From the NCBI RefSeq assembly GCF_014641595.1, contig NZ_BMIA01000001.1, forward strand, positions 1,116,001 through 1,180,000: DNA of 64,000 nucleotides, read 5' to 3'. The notes under the pieces were generated by a model that saw only the letters and a list, made by a program, of their open reading frames with translations, was not told the origin of the DNA and made no database searches. Below are positions 1-8,720 of this stretch, one piece after another; position 1 is the first letter of the stretch; each line of letters begins with the position of its first letter. The stretch is from Dyadobacter endophyticus (GTDB taxonomy: Bacteria; Bacteroidota; Bacteroidia; Cytophagales; Spirosomataceae). The position numbers and the translations under genes were made by a program.

Positions 1-657
1 TCCCGAGAGCTTGGTTTCATCTAAAATGCTCGGCATGTTGGCGATCAGGACTTTATAGGCCCGCTTCTCATCCCTCACCGTTAGCGAAAAGCTACTGGAG
101 CCGGGCGTATGGCCGGGGTGGTGCAGCAGTTTTACCTGCATGGTACCCAGCTTGATAATCTCGCCATTTTTGAGCAACTGATCGGCAGTTACCGGCTCGA
201 AACTGGCACCGTGTCCGCCCAATGCATAATCGGAAGCACCGCCGTCGGCGATGGATTTAGCGTCTCTTTCCTGGATCATCAGTTTGGCGCCGGTAGCCTT
301 TTTAATAGCCGCCATTCCGGCCACGTGGTCGTAATGGGCATGTGTAGCGAGCAGTATTTTGATGTCTTCAAATTTAAAGCCCAGCGCCTGTACGTGCTTG
401 CGGATAAGGGGTACCGAGCCTTCGAGGCCTGTGTTGATCAATATATGGCCTTTGGGCGTCGCAATAAGGTAGCAGGCCAAATCGTAAGTGCCTACATAAT
501 AGAGATTTCCCGCGATGCGGAACGGCCGGTAGTCTTTCGACCAGTCGGCCTGGACGAACGGGGGCTTCCAGGTTTTGTTTTGCGCCTCTGATACAAATGG
601 AGTGAGTAATGCCCCGGCAATGAGCGTAGTTATAAGCGTTTTTTGAAGGTTCGGCAT
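1..657 (-). CDS. Metallo-beta-lactamase fold hydrolase, subclass B3-like (3' end cut by window)
   Basis: The first ~219 residues of a zinc hydrolase on the minus strand; the C-terminus lies outside the window. The start ATG at 657 opens a signal peptide ending near SEAQ (residues 22-25), so the enzyme is exported. The zinc motif HxHxDH is complete (H106, H108, D110, H111), followed by the HPGHTPGS segment with a further metal histidine. The LYYVGT stretch, the GHILINTG strand and the motif spacing fit subclass B3 metallo-beta-lactamases and their close lactonase or nuclease-like relatives. Activity against beta-lactams is not shown by the sequence, and the last metal ligand is off the edge. 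It is divergent from the next gene. Confidence 0.85.
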   Translation of the reverse strand, partial: MPNLQKTLITTLIAGALLTPFVSEAQNKTWKPPFVQADWSKDYRPFRIAGNLYYVGTYDLACYLIATPKGHILINTGLEGSVPLIRKHVQALGFKFEDIKILLATHAHYDHVAGMAAIKKATGAKLMIQERDAKSIADGGASDYALGGHGASFEPVTADQLLKNGEIIKLGTMQVKLLHHPGHTPGSSSFSLTVRDEKRAYKVLIANMPSILDETKLSG

Positions 658-843
658 AAGATTGATGGTAAGCGCGCAAAGATAGAGGCGGGGTGACTGG
701 TATGCAAGACGTTGTGTTGGCCGTTGACGGCCGACCGCCGCAGGCCTATCTCTTAACAAACTGATAATAAATACATAAACTCGGCGAAAAGTGAATGGCT
801 GTTCTTTGTGAAACTATTTCACTTAATCAGTTTATCACTCACC

Positions 844-2313
844 ATGAAGCCTTTATTTACTTACACCGCATTGGCCGGCATTCTTGCACTCGGGGCCTGC
901 CAGGACCACCGCGATCCGAACAGTCCGGACATTACCCTGCAAAACCGTTCGGTGACACCCGTATTGGCCAAATTGCTCCCCGGCGCTACCAACGGACGTG
1001 TTTCGGCCAACAACGTGAAGCTTTATTCACTTCTGAGCAGCGACGACCAGCTGGAGCAATCGCCAGGCTACGTGTTTGGAGGCTCTGCCGATGGCGCCGG
1101 TCTTTTCCAGAATCCTGACGGCAACTACACGATCCTGGTAAACAATGAAGACAACTTCTCCGTGTCGCGCATTACACTCGATAAGGGTTTCAAGCCTGTA
1201 AAAGGCGAGTACATACTCAATTCCGACGGAGGAACCTGGCGTTTGTGCTCGGCTACTTTGGTGACGCCGGTCGAGCATGGTTTTGGCCCTGTTTTTCTCA
1301 CGTCAGGCGAAAGCGGCCAGGAATCGCGCACACACGCGGTCAACGTAGATTCGGACGTAAGCCAGGCGAATATCTCCCGCGAGGTAGCAGGTCTTGGCCG
1401 TTGGAGCGCCGAAAACGCAGTTCCGCTTCCTAAAACTGCTTATCCCGGCAAAACGGTGATCGTGATCGGCGACGACGATTCTGATGTGAATGGTGGCCAG
1501 GTGGCCATGTATTTGTCCAATACCGTGGGCGACCTCGACAACGGCGCTCTTTACATGCTGAAACGCGCTGATAACAATCAGAAAGAAAGGGATATGCAAG
1601 TCGGTTCGACTTATGATGTGGAGTTTGTTAAAATCGGTAACCACAAGACGCTGACCGGAGCGCAGATCAACTCGAAAGTAAATGATCTGAAAGCGATCAA
1701 ATTCGGACGTGTGGAAGACGTGGATTACCGCAAGGGCGGCGGCGCACAGGGCCGCGAGGTGATTTTTGCCGTGACAGGCCAGGACAACAGCGGCGTGAAC
1801 GCTGACTATTCACGTTCGAAATACGGTCGTATTTACCGCGTTGTGCTCGACGCGAACGACCCTACCAAAGGTAAACTGGAAGTATTGCTCGACGGCGACG
1901 ACCGTAACGGCATCGCCAAAACTTTCCAGAACCCGGATAACGTTTGCGCAACCTTCGACTACGTCTACATTATGGAAGATCCGAATGGTTATGGCGACGA
2001 AAAGCATGATGGGTATGTATATCAATTCAACCTCAATACCAAACAACTGACCCCGGTTCTCGAAATAGATCACCGTCGTACCGAAGCTGATGCCGCCAAA
2101 TACAATGTTGGTGGTACTTCTGCATTCGGCTCATGGGAAAGCAGCGGTATGATCGACGTCTCGGACGTTACCGGCCGAGCCAACACATTCATGCTCGGCA
2201 TTCAAGCGCATACCTGGCGCGGTGACAAATACAAGGGTGTCGACGGCGGTTCTGTCCGTAAATCGGAGAACCAAGCCAGCCAACTGATTTTGATTGAAGG
2301 TCTGCCTCGTTAA
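844..2313 (+). CDS. PhoX-like (DUF839) beta-propeller lipoprotein
   Basis: A 489-residue lipoprotein: the start at 844 places a lipobox (LALGAC) at residues 14-19, whereas an in-frame upstream ATG at 808 would bury it. The mature part looks like a beta-propeller with PhoX/DUF839-like features: a GRIYRVVLD strand, a PDNV segment followed by YIMEDPNGYGD, and several acidic Gly/Asp loops suited to calcium binding. PhoX enzymes are calcium-dependent phosphatases; whether this protein is active is unknown. It lies upstream of, and in the same direction as, a di-heme peroxidase, but an intrinsic terminator separates them. Confidence 0.6.
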   Translation: MKPLFTYTALAGILALGACQDHRDPNSPDITLQNRSVTPVLAKLLPGATNGRVSANNVKLYSLLSSDDQLEQSPGYVFGGSADGAGLFQNPDGNYTILVNNEDNFSVSRITLDKGFKPVKGEYILNSDGGTWRLCSATLVTPVEHGFGPVFLTSGESGQESRTHAVNVDSDVSQANISREVAGLGRWSAENAVPLPKTAYPGKTVIVIGDDDSDVNGGQVAMYLSNTVGDLDNGALYMLKRADNNQKERDMQVGSTYDVEFVKIGNHKTLTGAQINSKVNDLKAIKFGRVEDVDYRKGGGAQGREVIFAVTGQDNSGVNADYSRSKYGRIYRVVLDANDPTKGKLEVLLDGDDRNGIAKTFQNPDNVCATFDYVYIMEDPNGYGDEKHDGYVYQFNLNTKQLTPVLEIDHRRTEADAAKYNVGGTSAFGSWESSGMIDVSDVTGRANTFMLGIQAHTWRGDKYKGVDGGSVRKSENQASQLILIEGLPR

Positions 2314-2328
2314 TTACATAGTTTTCAG

Positions 2329-2366
2329 ACTCCTGGCCGGAATTTTCGGGCCAGGAGTTTTCCTTT
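2329..2366 (+). terminator. Intrinsic terminator between the PhoX-like and peroxidase genes
   Basis: A perfect 10-bp stem (2329-2338 with 2349-2358) and a 10-nt loop, followed by a T-rich tract. It sits 16 nt after the stop at 2313, so the peroxidase downstream probably has its own promoter or depends on read-through. Confidence 0.75.
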
Positions 2367-2391
2367 TGAAATAATACCCACTCCCTGCACC

Positions 2392-4212
2392 ATGCTGAAA
2401 TTCGAACGTAACCCCAATTCATTCGTTTACCGCCACAGGAGGTTGCTGTTTTCAATCTTCCTGATCATCGTCATCCCGTTGATCGTCTGCCTCATCTGGT
2501 GGCTCACGAGCCCTAAGGCGGCTCCCGCGACAGAGGTAAAACGGACTTTCATGCAGAATATAGGATCACTCGATAGTGCTGTGAGCCGCTTGGAAGCCGA
2601 TATTCGCGCAAAACGTCCGGCCGCTATTCAGGAATCGTTCAAGCGGGCCCGTATTGCCTACAAGCGTGTCGAATTTATCTCGGCTTATTACAGTCCCGAA
2701 ACCACCCGCGCCCTCAATGGCCCGAATATTCCCGAAGTAGACGACGACCTGCGTGTGAATGAACCACAGGGTTTTCAGGTTTTGGAAGAAATGGTGTTTC
2801 CCGAAGTGGCGACGGATGGCTATCCTGCGATGCTGCACGCAGCCAACGTGATTCGCGCAAACGTGACCCGGCTGCGAAAGGTATCAGAAACCAACGATCT
2901 CACAGACAGCCATATATTCGATGCGATGCGCCTGGAAATTTTCCGGGTTATTTCAATGGGCATTACCGGGTTCGATTCTCCGGTCGCATTCCACTCTTTG
3001 CCCGAAGTAGCGGCGGCCCTTGGAAGCGTACAGCACCAATTGGGCCACTACACCGCCGATAATGCATTAGCGACTGAGCTCGACAGCGCCTTCAATGCCG
3101 CCATCGTGTATGTGGGCAAATCGCCGGATTTCAACGCTTTTGACCGGCTGGAATTTATTAAACAATATGCCAATCCGCTCAGCAGCAGCCTGCTCGATGC
3201 ACAAAAGGCACTGGGTATTCCGGTTTTTACAGAAAAAAGATTGCTAACCCCGGCCGCGCGCACACTTACGGATTCGGGGGCGTTTAATGCCAATTACTTT
3301 GTCAACTTTGAAGAGCAGGCCATGACCACCCAGCGTGTTGCGTTGGGTAAAATGTTGTTTTTTAACCCAATCTTATCCAGTAATTCGGGCCGCACGTGCG
3401 CTACTTGCCACCAGCCCGGCAAAGCTTTCACCGATGGCGAGCCGAAGAGCTTTGCGATCGGTTTCAACGGTGTGCGGGTCAGTCGTAATGCGCCTACCTT
3501 ATTAAATGCTTCGTTTCAGGCCGTGCAGTTCGCTGATTCGCGCGTAACCTTCCTGGAAGACCAGGCCAGCGACGTGATCCGCAACCCGCAGGAGATGCAT
3601 GGCTCGCTCCCCGACGCTGTGGCCGCACTGCGCAAGCAAACCGAATCGCAGCGGCTGTTCCGGGAAGCCTATTCGGACGGCGTCACCGAAAGCAACCTCA
3701 AAAATGCTATCGCGAGTTACATCCGGTCACTTTCTTCGCTCGATTCACGCCTGGATCGTCATTTTCGTGGTGCTGAAAATACATTGACCATGGAGGAAAA
3801 ATCGGGCTTCAACCTATTCATGGGGAAAGCCAAATGCGCAACCTGCCATTTCTTTCCGCTTTTCAACGGCACCGTGCCGCCGAGCTATCTCGAAACGGAA
3901 AGCGAGGTGCTCGGCACGCCGGCCACGGCAGAAGGGAAAACGGTCGATCCCGATGTTGGTAAATTTGTGCTCACAAAGCGTGAGCCGCACCGCTATGCAT
4001 TCAAAACGCCTTCTGTCCGGCACGTAGCGCTCACTGCGCCTTACATGCATAACGGGGTTTTCAAAACATTGGAAGAAGTGGTCGATTTCTATGATCGTGG
4101 TGGCGGGAACGGTTTAGGTTTTAATCTGGAAAATCAGACATTGCCCTTCGACAAGCTCAGTTTGACCGATTCCGAGAAGAGGGCGTTGGTATCGTTTATG
4201 AAGATTTTGTAA
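2392..4212 (+). CDS. Membrane-anchored di-heme cytochrome c peroxidase (MauG/CcpA type) with N-terminal helical domain
   Basis: A 606-residue protein. Residues ~18-41 form one transmembrane anchor. The C-terminal ~300 residues are a bacterial di-heme cytochrome c peroxidase with two CxxCH haem sites (C336/C339/H340 and C482/C485/H486). It would reduce peroxide, or oxidise a partner, in the periplasm. Residues ~50-290 are an extra helical domain not present in classical CcpA; its EPQGFQVLEEMVFPE stretch resembles the region around the GxHxxE motif of imelysin/EfeO proteins, but the histidine is missing, so this link is tentative. Proteins of this layout occur in Bacteroidota. Confidence 0.85.
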   Translation: MLKFERNPNSFVYRHRRLLFSIFLIIVIPLIVCLIWWLTSPKAAPATEVKRTFMQNIGSLDSAVSRLEADIRAKRPAAIQESFKRARIAYKRVEFISAYYSPETTRALNGPNIPEVDDDLRVNEPQGFQVLEEMVFPEVATDGYPAMLHAANVIRANVTRLRKVSETNDLTDSHIFDAMRLEIFRVISMGITGFDSPVAFHSLPEVAAALGSVQHQLGHYTADNALATELDSAFNAAIVYVGKSPDFNAFDRLEFIKQYANPLSSSLLDAQKALGIPVFTEKRLLTPAARTLTDSGAFNANYFVNFEEQAMTTQRVALGKMLFFNPILSSNSGRTCATCHQPGKAFTDGEPKSFAIGFNGVRVSRNAPTLLNASFQAVQFADSRVTFLEDQASDVIRNPQEMHGSLPDAVAALRKQTESQRLFREAYSDGVTESNLKNAIASYIRSLSSLDSRLDRHFRGAENTLTMEEKSGFNLFMGKAKCATCHFFPLFNGTVPPSYLETESEVLGTPATAEGKTVDPDVGKFVLTKREPHRYAFKTPSVRHVALTAPYMHNGVFKTLEEVVDFYDRGGGNGLGFNLENQTLPFDKLSLTDSEKRALVSFMKIL

Positions 4213-4297
4213 AATACAATTCCATTGCTGACAATGGGTTGTCATTCTGACGCGGTTTCTTTGAAGTAAATTAATATTTACTTCAACCAACAACCCT

Positions 4298-5107
4298 ATG
4301 AAAACGATCATCAGCAACGGTACACCCATCAGCTACAACACCTACGGCAGCGGCCCCGCTACATTACTTTTCGTGCACGGCTCTTTCATCGATCAGACTT
4401 ACTGGAAGGAGCAGGTTTCTTTTTTTAAAGAAAAATATAATGTTGTGACTATGGACCTGGCCGGTCACGGCGAGTCGGGAACCAACCGCGAAGTGTGGAC
4501 ACTTCAAGAGATGGCCGAAGATATTGTGAACCTCATCAAGGAGTTGAGGCTTGAAAACGTGATCCTGGTCGGGCATTCGCTTGGTGCAAACCTCATACTT
4601 ATGGCCGCAAGCGCGTATCCCGATCCCATTATCGGCTTCATCGCCGTCGACAATTTCAAAAACCTGGCAACTCCGCTACCGCCTGAATACGAAAGCCAGG
4701 TGGACGAAATTATCGCCAACTCAAAAAAGGCTTACGCTGAGACCAATGAGCATTACGCCCGGATGGTTCTCCTGACCGAACAGACACCCCAGTGGATCAC
4801 CGACAAGATTGTAGCCGCCTACCGCAATTCCTACGAGCCGATGGGCCAGCAGACTTTACCCCAATTTTTCACCATGGACCGCATTGAGCGGGCCGTATTG
4901 CCATCGGTAAAACCCAGAATAAACCTCATTAATGTCAGCTATATGCCTACCAATGTAGCTGCTTTGGAACAGAATGCCGTCAATGGCTTTGCATTGATCG
5001 AAATCGCAGGCACCTGCCATTACCCGATGCTCGAATCGCCCAAGGCCTTGAATGAGGCGCTGGACGAGGTGATCGACGGCGTGCTGGAAGCGAAACTCGC
5101 AATATAA
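4298..5107 (+). CDS. Alpha/beta hydrolase
   Basis: A 269-residue cytoplasmic alpha/beta hydrolase without a signal peptide. The oxyanion-region motif VHGSF (26-30), the nucleophile elbow GHSLG with S94, and a C-terminal catalytic histidine at H241 (TCHYP) are all visible; the acid is probably in the segment before it. The substrate cannot be told. It is a single gene with its own upstream region, ending before a strong terminator facing the minus-strand PKD gene. Confidence 0.85.
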   Translation: MKTIISNGTPISYNTYGSGPATLLFVHGSFIDQTYWKEQVSFFKEKYNVVTMDLAGHGESGTNREVWTLQEMAEDIVNLIKELRLENVILVGHSLGANLILMAASAYPDPIIGFIAVDNFKNLATPLPPEYESQVDEIIANSKKAYAETNEHYARMVLLTEQTPQWITDKIVAAYRNSYEPMGQQTLPQFFTMDRIERAVLPSVKPRINLINVSYMPTNVAALEQNAVNGFALIEIAGTCHYPMLESPKALNEALDEVIDGVLEAKLAI

Positions 5108-5215
5108 CAGCTGCCATATCGGGCGCTGCAATTGGAGACGGGTCGATTGTAACAAAAAGTCAGGACGGTCGTCTATGCATTGTCAAGTGTAAGCAATGGC
5201 TTCACAACCCAAAAC

Positions 5216-5246
5216 AAAAGAGCAGGCGTTTCGGCTGCTCTTTTTT
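5216..5246. terminator. Bidirectional intrinsic terminator between convergent genes
   Basis: A perfect 10-bp stem (5216-5225 with 5235-5244), a 9-nt loop, an A-run on the left and a T-run on the right, so it can act in both directions between the hydrolase (+) and the PKD lipoprotein (-). Confidence 0.85.
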
Positions 5247-5266
5247 GATGTTTAGAGAAATGGATT

Positions 5267-6898
5267 TTAGAGCTTGTAGCGGACGATGAAAGTGTTTTTA
5301 ATATCCGGTTTGCTTTCCAATTGAAAAGCCTTGAAGCTCGCCACTCCGTGGAACCAGCCCGCTGCATACACATAGCCGGATTTGGTAACGCAAATCTTGT
5401 TGAGGCGATCTTCCAGAGTTCCGCCTGCTTTGGCAATAAAGCTGCTGGCTCGGTCAAGACTATTCGGATCGAGCTCCGTAATGATGATATCGGTACTTCC
5501 CAACGAAGACAAGGCCTTACCCCTCAGCATAGGAAACTGGGCCGAATTCGCGAATGATCCGCCCAGAACTATGTTACCGGTGCTGGTCAGTGCAATTCCG
5601 CCGTGATAGTCTTTGTTGTCATCGATAAAACCATTACTGCCATTCTGTATTTTGCCGTCGGCGTCCCATTTGAGCAAGTAAACGTTATCATCCCCTTTAC
5701 TGCTTAGCGGAAACTCTTCCAGGGTACCGCTATGCATTCCCGTTACAAACACATTTCCGGAACGATCGACTTCGATATCGTAAGCGAAGTCATTACCACC
5801 GGAACCTATGCGACGCAACCATTGGAAACCGTTAATTGGACTCCATTTTGCAACAAAGGCATCTATTACATTGACAGCGGCAAGTGGCTTTAAAGGACTT
5901 GGAAAACTGACCGTTTTGAGAAAGAAACCTGTGACATAGGCATTACCGTCCAAATCTACCGCAATGGCCTCCGGTATTTGTATGTCGTCGCCGTCAATCA
6001 TCATCGGCTCGTCGAAAGCACCCGTATCGGCATTGACTAGTACAAAAAAGCCATCATGACCATTGGCTTTCAGCGGGAGCGGCCGGTTGAAATCGATGTT
6101 TTCGGTCGCCAGGTCGCCTTGAACCCTGCCGATCAGGTACAGCTTAGGTCCTTCACCAGCATGATAGAACGCCAGCGACCGTCCCTGGTCGCTCGCTGGT
6201 CCGCCGAACGTTTTGACCCAATCCCGAGCGCCATTCGCCTTGATTTTTGTAACAAAACCATCCTCGCCACCTTTGTACGAATTGTTCCATGCCGACACCT
6301 CACCACCAATAAACCCAGTTAGATAAACGTTATTTTCCTTATCCAGCGCTATGGCATTGCCGTGATCATCTTTCGGACTGCCATCAGTATACAACCACAA
6401 ACACCGGCCGGTGCTGTCAAATTTTGCCGCGAAGAAATCTTCCCCACCTTTCGATTGCAGGACATGTCCATTCCCAAATTCGACCCGACCTGCGGCAGTT
6501 CCCGAAACATAAATGTTTCCGTCGTTGTCGGATACAATATCGGTCGGGAAATTATTATCACCAGAAAGGCTGAATGGCTTTACGTGATCGATATGCACAG
6601 CCTGCGTGCTCCCGCTGCTGCCGCCGTCGGTGCCCTTGACGATTAATTTTACCTGATAGGTGCCCGCCGCCGAGAAGTTGTGCTTTACCGATTGTCCGCT
6701 AGCCATTGACTTGCCGTCGCCGAAGTCCCACTGCGTGCTTGCGGCATTCAACGATTCGCTCGTGAAGGTGATTTCGCATGGATATGTGCAACCGCCTTCG
6801 GGTGTGTATGTAAAGCGAGCTAGTGGTTTTTGGGGTGTTTCGATGTGGCAGGCGATGGCAATCGACGCTATCAGAATATAGGTAAAAAATCTCTTCAT
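5267..6898 (-). CDS. PKD-domain lipoprotein with SBBP-type beta-propeller repeats
   Basis: A 543-residue surface or periplasmic lipoprotein. The lipobox is around residues 13-17 (AIAC). Residues ~27-105 are a PKD domain (WDFGDG and the GTYQVKLIV strand). The rest is a series of ~50-residue propeller blades with recurring NIYVSG / NVYLTG / NAYVTG strands, the pattern of SBBP repeats. No catalytic motif is seen; a binding or scaffold role is likely. It is third in a set with the ECF sigma factor (7879-8487) and the TPR anti-sigma-like gene (6931-7812), 32 nt after the latter, so it may be the regulated output or the surface sensor of that pair. Confidence 0.8.
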   Translation of the reverse strand: MKRFFTYILIASIAIACHIETPQKPLARFTYTPEGGCTYPCEITFTSESLNAASTQWDFGDGKSMASGQSVKHNFSAAGTYQVKLIVKGTDGGSSGSTQAVHIDHVKPFSLSGDNNFPTDIVSDNDGNIYVSGTAAGRVEFGNGHVLQSKGGEDFFAAKFDSTGRCLWLYTDGSPKDDHGNAIALDKENNVYLTGFIGGEVSAWNNSYKGGEDGFVTKIKANGARDWVKTFGGPASDQGRSLAFYHAGEGPKLYLIGRVQGDLATENIDFNRPLPLKANGHDGFFVLVNADTGAFDEPMMIDGDDIQIPEAIAVDLDGNAYVTGFFLKTVSFPSPLKPLAAVNVIDAFVAKWSPINGFQWLRRIGSGGNDFAYDIEVDRSGNVFVTGMHSGTLEEFPLSSKGDDNVYLLKWDADGKIQNGSNGFIDDNKDYHGGIALTSTGNIVLGGSFANSAQFPMLRGKALSSLGSTDIIITELDPNSLDRASSFIAKAGGTLEDRLNKICVTKSGYVYAAGWFHGVASFKAFQLESKPDIKNTFIVRYKL

Positions 6899-6930
6899 GA
6901 ATCAAACGTCAGTAGGGAGGTATTGTAAAG

Positions 6931-7812
6931 TTACTGGATTTTCGTGAGTAATTCCGCAGCCTGTTTACTGTTCGGATTTTCGGGGTCAGCCACGACTTTT
7001 TTCAGCTCTTCGACACATTTTTTGAGGTCGTTCTGTTGCAGGTAGGCCAGGGCAATGTACCATCCGGCGACGCCCTTGACTTGCGTGAACCGGCTGGTTT
7101 CTACTTGCCTAAATTCCTGCAAGGCCGTTTCACTGTCCCGCGCCGCGAGCAGGCGGATGCCCTGGTGAACGTGAGCGGTGTCCGAACGCCATTGTTTGAG
7201 AGCGGACGGGCTCAGGCCGAGTTTTTCCTTCGAGAAAGGACTTTCCAGCTCCACTTTTTCGTTGAAATAATCGGCAAAAAATTCGGTTTTATTCACAGTA
7301 GCCGGGGCTGTCTTCGACTTTTTCTGCTCAGTAGGGACCGTTTTTACAATTCCTGGTTTGATCGTAGGCTGTATTTCCGTGGTGGTGTCCGGCCCGGTCG
7401 GCTTTTCGGCTGTTGTTACCTCGGAGATTATCGGGGCGTCATTAGGCACGGAGCTGAAATACCAGGCAAGGCCGATAGCGACGAGAATGCTTGCCGCTGC
7501 CGCAATGTACGGCCAGCGGATCGCCAGGCGAGTCTCCGGGTTCAACGGGATAGTCTGGCCGGGTTGCGGATCGACTTGGCGCGCACCAGCCGGCAGCACG
7601 CCTTCGTTTTGCAGCTGGGTATGGATATCCTTAAACAGGTTCCTATATTCATTCGCTTTCAATCCGTTACGAATGCGCCGTTGCGTAGCGACTTCACCGG
7701 CCAGGGCTTCGTCCGAATGCATCCGTTTTTCGAACTCCGTACGTTCTTCGGGCGTACCTTCGCCGCTTAGGTACCGATGGATTTCATGAAAAATTTCTTC
7801 CGACAATTCCAT
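6931..7812 (-). CDS. Membrane anti-sigma-like protein with C-terminal TPR region
   Basis: A 293-residue protein with one transmembrane helix (~99-120). Residues 1-70 (EIHRYLSGEGTPEERTEFEKRM) have the short helical layout of Bacteroidota anti-sigma factors that lack a zinc site. After a Thr/Pro-rich linker, residues ~190-293 contain TPR-like helical pairs (AGWYIALAYLQQNDLKKCVEEL). The expected topology is N-terminus in the cytoplasm holding the sigma factor and TPR part outside. It directly follows the ECF sigma gene. The anti-sigma role is inferred from position and topology; the TPR part could receive a signal from exported partners. Confidence 0.7.
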   Translation of the reverse strand: MELSEEIFHEIHRYLSGEGTPEERTEFEKRMHSDEALAGEVATQRRIRNGLKANEYRNLFKDIHTQLQNEGVLPAGARQVDPQPGQTIPLNPETRLAIRWPYIAAAASILVAIGLAWYFSSVPNDAPIISEVTTAEKPTGPDTTTEIQPTIKPGIVKTVPTEQKKSKTAPATVNKTEFFADYFNEKVELESPFSKEKLGLSPSALKQWRSDTAHVHQGIRLLAARDSETALQEFRQVETSRFTQVKGVAGWYIALAYLQQNDLKKCVEELKKVVADPENPNSKQAAELLTKIQ

Positions 7813-7878
7813 AAGTCAAATCGTGATTCGCTGGTAATACTTTACTGGTTGATACGTGTCATCCGCCGATTCTTATCA

Positions 7879-8487
7879 CTACAAGTGAAATTTTTCTCGC
7901 AGGTACTTTGCACATCTGAATCTTTTTACCGTGGCAGATGCCTCTGTCATGCCCAATTCTCCCGCAATATCCCGTAACGAACGGTCCTCGATATAGAACC
8001 ACCGCAACACTTTCCGGCAATCTTCCGCAAGGAGTTGAAAAGCACGGTCGAGTTTCCTGAAAATCCAGCTGCGTTCGTCTTCATCGTAGTCTTGGGAGAT
8101 GTTTTCGGCAAGGTCGTTTCCGAATGCATCGCGATCCTCGTCCAGGTCTGCTATGCTATCCAGGCTCACTTCACCGCGGCGGGCAGCCACACTGAGGCTC
8201 TTTTTCCATTGGTTGATGTAAATGCTCTGAAAGTAAGTCGTAATGCGCGTTTCGTCCTGATAAACAAAACTGCGATCCCGTATTTTGCTTACGAAGATGG
8301 CCAGGCACTCTTGCAAAAGATCCTCCGCCTGTTCCTGGTCGCTGCCTCGTTTCACTACATGGGGAATGCATTGCCGGTAGGTTTGAAGGTATAGACAAGT
8401 GAACGCCTCGTGTTTTTCGAGGAGCAGTTCTTCATAAAATAAAAGGTCAGAATCACGGTATCGTATGCAGGAATCTTGGGGTGCCAT
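7879..8487 (-). CDS. ECF-type RNA polymerase sigma factor
   Basis: A 202-residue sigma-70 family protein. Region 2 is visible around residues 50-95 (EDLLQECLAIFVSKI) and region 4 around 155-195, with the helix-turn-helix SLRDIAGELGMTEASATVKR. It would direct transcription of an envelope-related regulon. The gene is followed by the TPR anti-sigma-like gene (66 nt) and the PKD lipoprotein. Its upstream region (8488-8720) separates it from the exported-peptidase operon on the same strand and holds a structured element. Control of the peptidase operon is possible but not shown. Confidence 0.9.
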   Translation of the reverse strand: MAPQDSCIRYRDSDLLFYEELLLEKHEAFTCLYLQTYRQCIPHVVKRGSDQEQAEDLLQECLAIFVSKIRDRSFVYQDETRITTYFQSIYINQWKKSLSVAARRGEVSLDSIADLDEDRDAFGNDLAENISQDYDEDERSWIFRKLDRAFQLLAEDCRKVLRWFYIEDRSLRDIAGELGMTEASATVKRFRCAKYLREKFHL

Positions 8488-8610
8488 TCATCTCGATATT
8501 TATACAAAAAAACAAAAAAGAGCCGGTTCGGGAAGTTTGTGGAGAAACAAATTGAAAAAAGTTGCAGAATGGTGATAAGGTTTCCGGCATTGCGCAGATA
8601 AACAACCGAT

Positions 8611-8717
8611 CCCGAAAATCAGAAAGCCGATCCAGGCATTATGATCGGCGAAGGTTTTCGGGCTGTGGGTTATTACAAGGAGAGAGAGCCCGACGGTTTC
8701 GACGGGCTCTCTTTTTT
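8611..8717 (+). ncRNA. Candidate structured small RNA or leader ending in an intrinsic terminator
   Basis: A nested hairpin: outer stem 8611-8620 with 8653-8662 (10 bp, one G-U), inner stem 8626-8632 with 8643-8649 (7 bp), with a small A-rich internal loop. About 20 nt downstream is a strong terminator, stem 8683-8692 with 8703-8712, then T8713-8717. The T-run lies on the plus strand, although both flanking genes are on the minus strand and no credible plus-strand ORF is present. A plus-strand small RNA divergent from the sigma gene fits best. An alternative is a regulatory element read on the minus strand. No known RNA family was recognised. Confidence 0.4.
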
Positions 8718-8720
8718 AGT

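Noticed and set aside
109..591. A 160-residue plus-strand frame at the window start
   Set aside because: It is antisense to the metallo-beta-lactamase-fold gene, which has a signal peptide and the HxHxDH motif.
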